Below, piece by piece: positions 22,301 to 30,861 of a stretch of DNA of 64,000 bases (the first letter of the stretch is position 1; each line of letters starts with the position of its first letter). The translations under genes and the position numbers were made by a program. This DNA is from Piscicola geometra. Lineage: Eukaryota; Annelida; Clitellata; Hirudinida; Piscicolidae. The DNA is taken from positions 10,438,445 through 10,502,444 of the forward strand of contig OX030956.1 of the NCBI GenBank assembly GCA_943735955.1. The letters run 5' to 3'. A model generated the notes under the pieces. It was not told the DNA's origin and made no database searches. It saw nothing but the letters and a program-made list of their open reading frames with translations.

Positions 22301-25300
22301 ATCTTTGTGTTGATTGATGCAAACATATTTTTACAAATTTTAAAAATGAAAACTATTCGAGGTTGGATACGCCCGTGTAGACGCGTGTTCAAAAGATAAA
22401 TGCTGAACAAAGAGAATATAAAAGACAATGAAATAATAATTTTGATTATTGGAATGATAGTTAAATTCAAGAAAAAAATTATTTTGAAAACTGAAATGAA
22501 AATTTTGATAAATGAAATTTATCAACAAATAATTGTTTAATTTAAAGAAATAATTTAAGTAGCTATAATAATTATTTTATTAAACATTTCCTTGATTGAT
22601 ATTAAAAGTTTCACAGTTAAATGTCCACAAGAGGAAGTCTCCACAGGATGAAATGTCCATAGGATGAGGTCTCCTAGGATCAGATCTCCACAGGATGAAG
22701 TCTCCAAGATGGGGTCACCAAGGATGAGGTCCCCTAGGAGGAGATCTCCACATACCGAAATATAAAAAAGATCCATGATTATTAAAAGAAAAAAAATAAT
22801 TTTCAAATTTTCATACAAATTTAGCTTTCACTAATGTATCTAAACTCAAGTTTTTAGATTAAAAAAAGTATTCAACCCACCCTGACATTCAAATCAAACA
22901 ACAGCATGTTGTTGGTTGCCTTTATAAGTTCCAAGAGGATGATAAGATTTTGTTCTGAAGAAAAATAAACCTGAAATTAAACTTCAGGGAGTTTAATCCC
23001 CACAGGCCTTATGACTTCTACAAAATCATCTAAAAGTTGTAAACATTAATAAAATTTAGATAAATAATTAAAATCATGTAAATGGTTTTAGGGAATAAAT
23101 TATTATAACTAAATGATTTAAAATCGTGTTTGCATTACTTTTGAAAAATATTGGTGTAGGCTTGAGTCCGCTACTATTGAGGGGTGGTGTTGCAATGTCG
23201 AAGAAGAGAGCATCAGCTGGAGACCCACCCAACCTCACAATGGCAGGTGACAACTCACTCATCAATGTACGCAACTTTAACGAGCTTTAAAAAAAATTAA
23301 AGAATATACGAGTTGAAATAGTACCGTAAAACACCATGTATGAGACGCACTTTTTTATCTATAAAATATTCTTCAAAAGCTAGTGCACCTTATGCATGGA
23401 ATTTGACATTTAGCTAGCTTTGAACCTCTAAGGCACTTTACTAGACCCTAACGCTTTTAAATGTACAACTCTATGTATTCACAAAGCGTTGTTAACTAAA
23501 TGAGCCATTTAACACAACTTTCAGTAAAACTGTTTTGTAATTCTTTAATATATTCATAGTCGGTAAAATTGTTTTGTAGATCTTAATATATTCATAGTCA
23601 TTTCACTTCTCCCACTTTGACATTTCAATGTTATTCAACATATTTTCTTTTACAAATTGCGGTTTTTATTATCCTTCTAATAAATGTGGTAATAAGAATT
23701 TTTCTTTCAAAATAATTAATTAACAAAATGCGGTTAATAATTTTGCGTTAAAAAGTGCTTTAACTAGATTATTCAGATGTCAATTAATTATAGTAGGAGG
23801 AGTTTAATGCTATGAATAAATTAAGGCTTACAAAACTTTTTACCTTCATAGTCATTCTACTCATCCTACTATAATTGATTGAAATCTGAATAATCTATTT
23901 AAAACATTTTTTAAAAGCAAAATTATTAATCGCATGAAAAAAACTGCTGAGATTAAGATAATGGTAAGGATGATGCTAATGAAAAAGACTGCTGAGATGA
24001 TGATGATGATAGTGATGGGGGATGATTTTTCTGTATGCATTGATGACTATTCATTTTCTAATATAGAATTTGAATGCTTTTGAAATCTATGGCAATAAAT
24101 CCTTAAACCTGCACCACTAAAAACACCAGCACTTTTTATTTAAATTGTAAAAATATACCAACATCATGGAAGTTTGAAATAATCATCTTGTTGATTATTT
24201 GAACATGGATACTCAAGTCTTGACTGAATTATACTTGTCAGATATGAATAGTTCAATTTTAATTTTAAAGTTTTGTTAATGATTAACATGCTTGAAACTT
24301 CTGTGACTTCATTTGAAGTAAGTTTATCAATAGTAAAAATGAAAATTTAAAAACATTATGTGAAATTGTTTAATAAAAAGTTTCGGCATAATATTGATCA
24401 AAGCACTAAAAGTCATCAGCAAAATGTTTTACTAGTAATATGGGGAAAAATATATTATAAATTTAAAGCATTTTATTTTGCCTATTAGCATTACCATCAT
24501 TTTACCATACAGCCATTTAAACATTGGAAATTTGTCTATGTCAATCTCATATGCATACATTATGAATACCTTTCTAACCTAAACCGATTTTCACAACTGG
24601 ATTATCATTGCTTCAGACAATGAAAGAGAAAGTTATTGGGAAAAAAGTATTAAAAAATATAAATTGTAAACAATTTTTATTCAAAAAATGTTGAAGTATT
24701 TATTTTTTGTCTTTTATGCGTTTAAAATCATTTATTTCTAAAAGATATTGTTTTACTTTTAAAATAGTGGGAGGATTTATGGTTATAGGTGAACTGCACG
24801 CAAAAGAAAGCACAGAGCATGTGTTAAATGCACGTTTGATTTTGCACGTTTCTTCTTGAAATGCGATTTTTCTGAAACCCTAACCTTAACCCTAAATTAA
24901 CGTATTTTCTGTAAAAAAGCGTGCAGTTCACCTATAACCAGGATTCATAATATCAAAAAAACATTATTATGTTAATGAGGTGCGAATATAAAAAGATTAC
25001 CATCGAGATTTTAAAATAATTATTTTTAACCATTAAATATTAAAGCACAATTTTTAGAAAGATAATAATAACCGCATTATTGAATAACATTTAAAAGTAA
25101 AATTGGAATATATTAAGCCTTAATGTTTTGTAAACCCTTAATAATTAAGGGTTTACAAAACATTTTTGTCTGAAATACCTATGATTGAAGTTTTTCCATG
25201 GAAAGCCTGGAGCATATAATTGCAAGTCAATGCACAAACTAAGATAAAACTTCTCCACTACGTTGACAATGCCACCTTCCCCGAAAGAAAGCGAGCATTC

Positions 25301-25363
25301 AGAAGAAGTTTTCAAACTTATTGAAATTATTATTAAAAAACTAATTAAAAACAAAGTTTTCAT
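7161..25363 (-). CDS. heparanase-like glycoside hydrolase (GH79), 5' portion of a spliced gene
   Basis: Endo-beta-glucuronidase-like enzyme of family GH79, expected in the secretory pathway or lysosome and acting on heparan-type glycans. Five exons fit together by GT-AG sites and phase: 25179-25363, 23139-23284, 22881-22954, 7997-8099 and 7161-7320; the next exons lie beyond the left edge. Exon 1 begins MKTLFLISFLIIISIS, a clear signal peptide. Exon 2 carries KLRTLMSELSPAIVRLGG, exon 3 LLFDLNVR, exon 4 NWDPSSA. Exons 4 and 5 together create FELGNEPDW, the family's proton-donor Glu motif (about residue 170). The segment matching the vertebrate excised linker is almost absent, suggesting a single-chain form (inference). 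Intron 3 is about 14.8 kb and full of transposons. The catalytic nucleophile lies in unseen exons. Heparanase-like is firm; the exact orthologue is not. Confidence 0.88.
7439..7716. mobile_element. foldback MITE with arms of about 90 bp, inside intron 4
   Basis: Left arm 7439-7530 begins GATCTGTTTTACATTTCCGC; the right arm, about 7625-7716, is its near-complement ending AAATGTAAAACAGATC. Flanks AAGTTTTTTA and AAGTTTTTAA look like a 9-10-bp target duplication with one mismatch (MuDR-like length). The arm tips and the CAGCTGATGGC motif recur near 8.2, 43.9 and 53.3 kb. No coding capacity. Confidence 0.8.
7997..8099 (-). CDS. heparanase-like exon 4
   Basis: Acceptor GCATAG|AAA in phase 0, donor AATG|GTGATT in phase 1. 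Encodes RYGYNWDPSSAIRIM and ends AFELGN plus the first base of the catalytic Glu codon. It lies about 14.8 kb from exon 3. Confidence 0.85.
8214..8370 (+). repeat. dispersed repeat related to 53.34-53.50 kb
   Basis: Begins GATCTCTTCTATATTACTGC and contains CAATTCCCATTGGTTG, which recurs at about 53,341-53,500. The start resembles the tips of the 7.44-kb foldback MITE. An unclassified MITE-like family. The remaining bases between exon 4 and 8,550 show nothing recognisable. Confidence 0.55.
8648..8833 (-). mobile_element. tRNA-derived SINE, copy 1
   Basis: On the minus strand the head reads GGTGAACGGGTAGCTGAGTC (A-box-like) and later GGTTCAAGTGC (B-box-like). A body with CCCGTTCGGGTTATACGCC and an (ATT)n tail follow. 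The same structure occurs at 58.01-58.18 kb. It interrupts the outer MITE, whose uninterrupted counterpart at 17.15 kb lacks it. Confidence 0.8.
10102..11253 (-). mobile_element. hAT element, TIR TAGAGACCGACCG, TSD ACTACAAC
   Basis: Terminal inverted repeats TAGAGACCGACCGAAA and (complemented) TAGAGACCGACTGAAA. Perfect 8-bp duplication ACTACAAC at 10094-10101 and 11254-11261, and LINE B reads continuously across the site when the element is removed. Inside, on the minus strand near 10560-10425, is a hAT dimerisation segment (SAGQIYADRRSNLLGENVE). Subterminal regions carry repeated GGCCGAAACCGAAA motifs. A deleted or decayed copy, same family as 33853-34748. Confidence 0.95.
11535..11669 (+). 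CDS. small ORF in GATT-tailed element, function unknown
   Basis: 44 codons from ATG to TGA, starting MAAGNQVSCDIKEK and ending SLGTSGKTEN. The stretch is GC-richer than its surroundings and stays open in the copy at 28.8-29.4 kb with several substitutions, but the 59-kb copy has a stop. An overlapping frame starting MAAADQDGRR is also partly open, so the true coding frame, if any, is unclear. Confidence 0.3.
   Translation: MAAGNQVSCDIKEKSFHSSSSTSVGKDFSFTFYRSLGTSGKTEN
11803..12583. mobile_element. foldback element with 15-bp tandem repeats in its arms, TSD GATTGTCA
   Basis: Ends GGGATGCAGTCGATTCACCC and, complemented, GAATTGCAGTCGATTCACCC. Next to the left end stand about four units of TAACCGATTCACCCC; next to the right end about eleven inverted units GGGGTGAATCGGTTA. 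Inner arms with AAAACGGACTTTATTTTT are also inverted, and an AT-rich 19-bp tandem fills the centre. GATTGTCA flanks both sides (11795-11802, 12584-12591). The related copy at 28,978-28,985 has the unfilled site. No protein is encoded. Confidence 0.9.
14577..14978. mobile_element. foldback element with CGACGAGT motifs inside LINE B
   Basis: The left arm, TAAATATGATTATAAAAAAT through CTCGTCGAAACAGGCTAAAT, is repeated inverted near 14,800-14,905. Between them lie further inverted pieces with TTCGCGACGAGTTTTTAGCC. It replaces about 190 bases of the LINE endonuclease region, so insertion came with a deletion and no clean target duplication remains. Confidence 0.8.
16264..16620. repeat. tandem repeat of about 73 bp with alternating subunits
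   Basis: Five units start at about 16278, 16354, 16423, 16499 and 16573, each with a form of GATCAAACTCACAAAA. Two alternating variants suggest a dimeric unit of about 145 bp. AT-rich, non-coding. Confidence 0.75.
16690..18090 (-). pseudogene. Merlin (IS1595/ISXO2-like) transposase relic
   Basis: Decayed DDE transposase on the minus strand. Order: ICxxNNHEMKL and the SFFAKGRSW-type N-terminal zinc-beta-ribbon remnant near 18,000-17,890; APDHCKLKEFY near 17,800; VEIDEILIFRRKHHKGR near 17,050-17,000 (first catalytic Asp); DRTADTLLGAIKACIAP and SIILSDMW near 16,925-16,850 (second Asp); then a degraded C-terminus. Frame changes near 16,990 and several stops make it inactive. The MITE at 17059-17731 is inserted right before VEIDE. 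The family is known from metazoan Merlin elements; termini were not identified. Confidence 0.78.
17059..17731. mobile_element. hAT MITE, TIR CAGGCTTG(C/T)AGAGCCG, TSD GACCTGGC
   Basis: Terminal inverted repeats at both ends and a perfect 8-bp duplication GACCTGGC at 17051-17058 and 17732-17739. It interrupts the Merlin relic. No coding capacity. The same family forms the split MITE at 8.55-16.26 kb. Confidence 0.93.
18230..18625 (+). repeat. left arm of a large inverted repeat, with 15-bp GGAGACCTCATCCTA units
   Basis: Seven units of 15-16 bp near GGAGACCTCATCCTA (18298-18410), then AT-rich sequence with CATTCCAATCATCAAAATTA and TTCAGCATTTATCTT. All of it recurs inverted at 22395-22810. The DNA between the arms holds a hAT and a possible pogo relic. 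Confidence 0.75.
18806..19500 (-). pseudogene. possible pogo/Tigger relic
   Basis: Near 18,806 stands a Tigger-like terminus: TTCTCTTATAAGGACA followed 40 bases on by the inverted subterminal copy TCCTTATAAGAGGGGG. Downstream minus-strand translation gives an acidic stretch and LLPTNYTLSEYVTCEKK, reminiscent of a Tigger C-terminus. No DDE core was found. Weak call. Confidence 0.3.
19634..22377 (+). mobile_element. hAT element, GTF2IRD2-like, TSD TAGACGCG
   Basis: Terminal sequences CATGGACGTATCCA and (complemented) CACGGGCGTATCCA; perfect duplication TAGACGCG at 19626-19633 and 22378-22385. Plus-strand transposase pieces: EYNLPRNFDTELSTL (BED-finger region, 20,080), LSRNTIAGYVKKLAENL and FPLAVDKKTLTQ near 20,355-20,490 (first catalytic region), then decayed sequence. 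Multiple stops. From about 21,240 the interior is AT-rich and holds the repeat shared with 6.0 kb. Confidence 0.9.
22395..22810 (-). repeat. right arm of the large inverted repeat
   Basis: Reverse-orientation counterpart of 18230-18625, with GGAGACC-type 15-bp units at 22625-22755. It ends about 70 bases short of heparanase-like exon 3. Confidence 0.75.
22881..22954 (-). CDS. heparanase-like exon 3
   Basis: Acceptor CTTCAG|AA, donor AGG|GTGGGT. Encodes LIILLELIKATNNMLLFDLN and VR, the strand ending in the heparanase L-N-x-L-R block. Its two leading bases complete the codon left by exon 2, and it ends in phase 0, matching exon 4. Confidence 0.82.
23139..23284 (-). CDS. heparanase-like exon 2
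   Basis: Acceptor TTTAAAG|C, donor A|GTAATG. Encodes KLRTLMSELSPAIVRLGG and PADALFFD, the best conserved N-terminal block of GH79 heparanases. Starts after a two-base overhang and ends in phase 1. Confidence 0.88.
23715..23937. repeat. foldback repeat, arms about 90 bp, in heparanase-like intron 1
   Basis: The left arm includes AGATTATTCAGATGTCAATT and ATTATAGTAGGAGGAG; the right arm is its roughly 80% complement ending near ATTAATCGCATG. Non-coding. Between it and 24,780 only AT-rich intron is seen, part of which (24,480-24,600) recurs at 44.59-44.72 kb. Confidence 0.7.
24781..24939. mobile_element. 159-bp MITE, TIR GGTTATAGGTGAACTGCACG, 9-bp TSD
   Basis: A 21-bp perfect terminal inverted repeat at both ends; flanks AGGATTTAT and AGGATTCAT fit a 9-bp duplication with one change, as in MuDR-type elements. 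The interior includes AACCTTAACCCTAAATTA, a telomere-like motif. Relatives at 48.43-48.72 kb. Confidence 0.88.
25123..25163. repeat. perfect 19-bp-arm palindrome next to exon 1 donor
   Basis: Arms ATGTTTTGTAAACCCTTAA and complement separated by three bases (TAA). It lies 15 bases downstream, in the sense of the gene, of the exon 1 splice donor, inside intron 1. Possibly a remnant of a small foldback element. Confidence 0.8.
25179..25363 (-). CDS. heparanase-like exon 1 (start, signal peptide)
   Basis: ATG at 25363; 61 codons plus two bases, donor AG|GTATTT. The encoded hydrophobic N-terminus is followed by VVEKFYLSLCIDLQ and GFPWKNFN, matching the first strand region of heparanases. Its two-base overhang joins the C that opens exon 2 to make Ser. 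Confidence 0.85.
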
Positions 25364-25704
25364 TTTCGATTTAATCTTAGTTTTGCTTTTTTCTTTAGGC
25401 AGTTTCTTCAAGATGGATACAACGAAAACTCTGATACTCCTGATAATCAGGTCTTGATTGTATATATGTCTCAGGCTACGGGTCCTGCACTCCAATCAGT
25501 AAAAGTTATCGCGTATAATTTAATGAATTAATTTATATATTATTGATATTTTTATAACTTACTCTTTTGAATCATGTTTTATTGATTCTAATTATAAATC
25601 AATTAAGAGTTTTTTTAAAATTTCTATTTCATCCATTTAAACCCTTAGCTAAACTTAACCTTAATCTTAACCCTAACTTTAACCCTAATCTACATATTTC
25701 TTTT
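25364..25704. other. 5' flank of the heparanase-like gene
   Basis: Presumed promoter and 5' UTR region of the minus-strand gene. AT-rich, with degenerate telomere-like CCCTAA/CCTTAA stretches near 25,650-25,695. No confident TATA or initiator was assigned. Confidence 0.35.
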
Positions 25705-25788
25705 AAAACAATCAATCAATCACTTTTTCTTTGTATAGCGCTGTTTGCGCAGCAAACAATAGCGCTTAGCCATAATTTTCCGATCAAG

Positions 25789-26513
25789 TACGTCTTCAAT
25801 CTATAATTTCTTGGGCTTCATCTATGTTTCTCAAACTTAATCCGGACAAATTTGAACTCATATATTTCAATAAAAAATCGAAGTCTTTACTATCCCCTCC
25901 TTCTTTAGTTTTTTCTCGCCCTTCCTCATTCTCTCTAAACCCTTCATCTTCAATTCGTAGCCTTGGTTTTATTTTCGATTCTAACTTGTCTTTATCTCTT
26001 CAAATTCTATTTGTCTCTAAATCTTGTTACTTCCACATTCGTCGTATTAAACAGCTTCTTCCTTTTATCGATGATCCTACTTTTCAGCTTCTTGTATCTT
26101 CTCTAGTTCTCTCCAGGTTTGATTATTGCAACTCTCTTTACTATGGTCTCCCTGATACTACTTTAGCTCCTCTAAATAAGGCCTTTAATTGTGACTTTTA
26201 AAATATGCCTAAATATGTTTAAAATTCATAACTTTACTGCTCCAAATTATCTTAAAAATCTAATTAAACAACCTCCTAAATCTGGTCTAAGATCATGTAC
26301 CTTCAAGCGTTCTTTTCGTTTTCTAGTTAAACACTCTTTTGCTAAACGTTCTTTTTCTTACTGTGGTCCTCTTTTACGGAATTCTTTACCCTCTTCTCTA
26401 ACTTCAACTGAGTCACTCATAACTTTCCGTCGAGGCCTGAAGACGTACTTGTTCAGAGCGTGTTGGCTGAGCGCTTTTGTTCACTTAGTAAAGGGCGATA
26501 TACAAATCATTAG

Positions 26514-26552
<39 letters not shown>

Positions 26553-26553
26553 G
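25789..26553 (+). mobile_element. LINE C: 5'-truncated L2/CR1-like LINE with GATT tail, inserted in LINE D
   Basis: Plus-strand fragment coding for the C-terminal RT region: LKLNPDKFELIYF, SIRSLGFIFDSNLSLS, LSRFDYCNSLYYGLPDTTL, then after a deletion/frameshift near 26,190 SFSYCGPLLRNSLPSSL and FRRGLKTYLFRACW. It ends GTTCACTTAGTAAAGGGCGA and (GATT)n. LINE D sequence stops at FRRGL on one side and resumes with GAAGACGTACTTG on the other, showing insertion into a relative. Confidence 0.82.
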
Positions 26554-28379
26554 ACCACGACGGAAAGCTATGAGTGATTCAGTTGAAGTTAGAGAAGAGG
26601 GTGAAGAATTCTATAAAAAAGGACCGCAGTAAGAAAAAGAACGTTGAGCAAAAGAGTATTCAACTAAGAACGAAAATAACGCTTAAACGTCGAGGATCTT
26701 AGACCTAGAATTAGGTGGTTGTTTAATTAGATATAAAAGATGAATTGGAGCAGTACAGTTATGAATTTTGAACATATTTAGGCATATTTTAAAAGTCACT
26801 CTAGATCTCAAAGGTACCCAATGTAACAAACGAAGATAAGGAGAAACATGAGAAAACTTAGGAGCACGAGCAACAAGACGAGCAGCACAATTAAAAACTT
26901 TATTTAGAGGAGCTAAAGTAGTATCAGGGAGGTCCTAGTAAAGGGAGTTGCAATAATCAATCCTAGAGAGAACTAGAGAAGATACAAGAAGCTGTAAAGT
27001 AGGATCGTCAAGAAAAGGAAGAAGCTGTTTAATACGACAAATGTGAAAATAACAAGATTTAGAAACAGATAGAATTTAAGGAGCTAAAGACAGGTTAGAA
27101 TCGAATATAAAACCAGGGCTACGTATTTAAGATGAAGGGTTTAGAGATAATGAGGAAGGGGGAGGCAAAACTAAAGAAGAAAGGGAAAGTAGAGATTTTG
27201 ATTTTTATTTAAATAGATGAGCTCATATTTGTCAGAATATAGCTTGAAAAACATAGATGAAGCCCGAAAAATAATAGATTGAAGACAGTGTTATTTATTA
27301 ACAGCCAGCTCAAGGGAAGGGTCAGTGAAAGATCTATAAATATAGGAGTCATTATCACAAATTTGACTATCTAAGGAAAATGAAGAAATAATATTAGGTA
27401 GTTCATAGGTGTAGAGAATAAAAAGTAAGGGTCCAAGGAATGAGCCATGTGGAACACCATAAGATAAAGAAACAGATTCTATTGATTAATAAGAAGTTCG
27501 CTCAGAAAGATATGATTAAGCCAGTTAGGGGAAGATCCGAAGATATTAAAAAAAGAATCTAAAACATTTAGTAAAAGAGTATGATCAACAGTATCAAAAG
27601 CAGATGAAAAATCAAGGCATAAAAGAGTAGATGCATTAGAATCAAAAGTAAAAATAAGGTCATTATAGAGTTTAAGTAAAGCAGTTGCAGTGGAGTGGCC
27701 AATTCTAAAACCAGATTGAGAGGGAGGAAGTAGTGAGTATTTTTCTAGATAGAAAATTAATTGTTGAGAAGTAACTTTTTCGAAGACCTTAGAAAGAAAG
27801 GAAAGATTAGATACAGTTCTATAACTAGATAAGGATGCAAGATCAAGAGAAGGCTTCTTAATTGTAGGAATAACAAAAGAAAATTTGAGGACGGAAGGAA
27901 ATTTAGATGTAGAAAAAGATAAGTTGACCAAATCCAAAACAATAAGATAGAATAAAAAAGAGAGTTCTTCAAAAAAGGTTGTAGGAATATGATCTAGAGA
28001 ACAAGAAATAGGAGACATAGAATTAATTCTATTTGTAAGATGGTCTAATGTGATAGGAGAGAAGGTGAAGAAGATTCCGAAGTAAACTTAGTAGGTCTAT
28101 TATTAGACGAAGATCTAATGTTTGATATTTTATTAGTTAGAAATTCAAGATAATCATCAGGAGAGAAAGAAGGAGGAGGAGAGTTCTTATGTAAAAGTTT
28201 AGATAAAGAAGACCACCTCTTTTTAGAATTGGGGTGAGAGATAATAGAATTTCTTAAAAATGAAGAGTGTTTATTAAAAGGAGAGTGCGATAAGAAGAGA
28301 AATTATTTTACCATTCATTCGAAGAGGATACAAAAAGGGAAGATCAATAAGTTCGTTCATACTTGCGAACTAGTCGCTT

Positions 28380-28454
28380 AAATCCCCATGGTATGATTGT
28401 GAGTGCATGACTTTTAATTAAAGTAATGCACTCACAATCATACCATGGGGATTT
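28380..28454. repeat. near-perfect 75-bp palindrome within LINE D
   Basis: Left arm 28380-28408, right arm 28426-28454, perfectly complementary over 29 bases (AATCCCCATGGTATGATTGT and on); the centre is also nearly self-complementary. It could be a very small foldback insertion. Confidence 0.9.
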
Positions 28455-28803
28455 TTTAGAGGAGAGACTATACCGTTTTAAATGGAGCAAAAAGGTCTAA
28501 AAGAAAAGAGAGAGTAAGATTGAAATTATCCATTAAATTACCCACATCAGCAAAGGATTTAGAAGCAAAGTAAGAAGAAATAAGGTATTGAATACAATTT
28601 ATTTTATCCAAATTAGACCAAAAGCGCTTAACAATAGAAGAGGGAAAGTTAGAGAAAGGCTGAGCAAGAGATATTTTAAAAATATAAAGTAGTGGTCAGT
28701 AGAGTGGAATAGATTTTAAATTATTAATTTTATTATAATTAGAAGAAATTACAAAGTCAAGGGTATTACTAAGTGCATGTGTAGGAATATTAAAGTTTTG
28801 AGA

Positions 28804-29413
28804 TAATCAATCAATCACTAACGATTTGTATAGCGCCCTTTGCTAAGTGAACAAAAGCGCTCTTCAAATAAATTTGTTAAATAAAACGGTTTTAGACCAC
28901 TACCAATATATGTACATATATCAATTTAAATATAAAAAACAAGCAACCTCATTAATCCAACCTCACCCACACCACCATGACAATCACCGCCAAAAAATCA
29001 CTATCACCACCAAGAAAAATGCAATCATCACTACAGTACCAACACTCATACCACAGCACAATCATCACCACATCATCCTCAAAACCATAAAACACAATCA
29101 TCATTCTTCTCAGTTTTCTGTCTTGCCACTGGTGCCGAGGCTGCGATAGAGGGTGAAGGAGAAGTCCTTGCCAGCACTGGAACCGCTGCTGCTATGGAAG
29201 GATTTCTTCTTTATATCGCAGCTCACTTGATTCCCTGTGGCCATCTTGGTCTGCTGCGGCCATTCCTTGACAGATTCAAAACAACCAACATTCGCACTAA
29301 AAACATTATAATTAATTAAATTTAATTTTTATTTAGACTTAAGATTCCAAAATTTTAATATATTATACCCAAACACGTTTATTCTACAAATTTATGGCAG
29401 CCGCTAACCAAAG
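28804..29413 (-). mobile_element. GATT-tailed non-autonomous retroelement, copy 2
   Basis: Reverse-orientation copy with (GATT)n at its left end and GCAGCCGCTAACCAAAG at its right end. It lacks the foldback and hAT insertions found in copies 1 and 3, so it preserves both unfilled sites: GATTGTCA (complement at 28978-28985) and GGGTGAGG (about 28,960). Interrupts LINE D. Confidence 0.85.
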
Positions 29414-29699
29414 AAAAATCAATAATTGAAAGAAAAAGAATTTCAAGAAACTTAGCAACATAAAAATCAGGAGGGTTATTAGTAGAGATAATAAAGTCTC
29501 CAAGAATAAAAATGAACAAGATAAAAGAGTTCAGAGAGGTTATGAAAATCATCTGAAAATTGAGGTAAGGAACTGTCTATAGATAGCAACTAAACTTAAT
29601 TTGAAAAAAGAAAGATTTACATTAGTAAAAAGACATTCAAAGGATGAAAAGTGAACAGAAGAGTCAACAGAGATAGGATAATATATTTATAGTATATGT

Positions 29700-30175
29700 A
29701 TATATTATGATTATATGTATAATATATGTATATATTACTATATGTGTATTGATAGAATATACAGATTTAAGTAAAATATGAATACCACTGTTAAATGTCC
29801 AAATTAAATATTCATAATATTACAAATAAAATAAAATATTTGGACCAGATCGAAGCCACGGCTGATTGGGTCGCGCTAACTGCCTATTAGTTAAAACTAA
29901 TTGCCACTCTTCCAGATATAAAAAGGATAAATCTATAAAAAGAAGATATAAAGGATTTAAGTATATGAAAGTTTCATTTTGTGGCCATTTCTACAGAAAC
30001 GTTCCTGGTGTAGAATTCCATGACTTAGCAGGAAAGTAATGGCCGTCTCTTTATCGTAGAACAGTTTTCAAATTCATATTCAAAAATAACATACAAAACA
30101 AAAACTAATTTGATATAGCAAGATTCCACAATAACATATAAAACAGAAAACTAAGAAGAAAGTAAGTATATATAG
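29700..30175. other. AT-rich stretch, no gene seen
   Basis: TATATA-rich sequence and a segment near 29,846-29,870 (ATTTGGACCAGATCGAAGCC) whose approximate complement stands at 33,160-33,190. These may be the ends of an older element into which the hAT at 30176 was inserted. No coding frame recognised. Confidence 0.35.
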
Positions 30176-30299
30176 CAGTGTTTCCCAACCTTTTTCAGTG
30201 TTGGCCTCCCTAAAAAAGTCCTAATGGTAACTTGGCCTCCCCAAATCCCGTCGTCAATAATTGAGAAAAAAATCAATTTTTTATAACAATTTTTATTCA

Positions 30300-30861
30300 G
30301 AAAGATTTAATTAAAATTAGCATTGTTCATAATAATAAGGTTTATGTAAGGTTTTTTAATTTATAAAATGTTATTAATAATAATAATTGTCGTTTTTGTA
30401 TGCAATAAAGAAATAAAAATAATTATTATAGTAATGTTTTTAAAAGAAAAGCAAAGAGTAGCATGGAGTAATTATTATGAGTGATAAGCTAAGTTAAAAT
30501 AATGAGTTTTCAGTTTGGCTTTGAAAGTCGAAAATTGGTTGATGTTGCGAAGTGCAGGTGGAAGGGAATTCCAAGTTGTTGGAGCTGCGTGACGGAATGC
30601 TCTTTTTGAGATGTTGTTTGTAGTGGATTCTTGGTTGAGGAGAAGAGATGAAGATGAACGCAGTTGTTTGTTTGATGTTTTGTTAGTTATGAGTTTGCTG
30701 AGATATGACGGTATTGAAGTTTGCAAAATTTTGAATGTAGTGATGGCTATTTTAAAAAATATTTGAAAATCTATAGGAAGCCAGTGAAGTTATATAAGAT
30801 TATCATTTGATGACTGAACAAGGTGATGGCCTGGGTAATCACAATTGTGTGTTATTGAAGT
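30300..30861 (-). mobile_element. LINE 3' fragment (L2/CR1-like) inside the hAT
   Basis: Minus-strand C-terminal RT segment: LHWLPIDFQIFFKIAITTFK, then IPSYLSKLITN and RAFRHAAPTTWNSLPPALR with FKAKLKTHYFN, the usual end of L2/CR1 ORF2, followed by a 3' UTR with AATTATTATTATTAA. Its left limit is approximate. Different subfamily from LINE C/D. Confidence 0.75.

Larger units (their letters stand above)
25705..29700 (-). mobile_element. LINE D: L2/CR1-like LINE relic, interrupted by LINE C and others
   Basis: Minus-strand LINE whose 3' end with (GATT)n tail is at 25705-25788. The RT runs from about 28,018 to 26,560: LPPSQSGFRIGHSTATALL, LDFSSAFDTVDHTLLLNVL, later SRIDYCNSLY and TAPIHLLYLIKQP. 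Upstream (28,280-28,040) is the pre-RT region, and 29,425-29,700 retains endonuclease-like sequence. LINE C (25789-26553), a perfect palindrome (28380-28454) and GATT-element copy 2 (28804-29413) break it. Stops are frequent. Confidence 0.8.
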
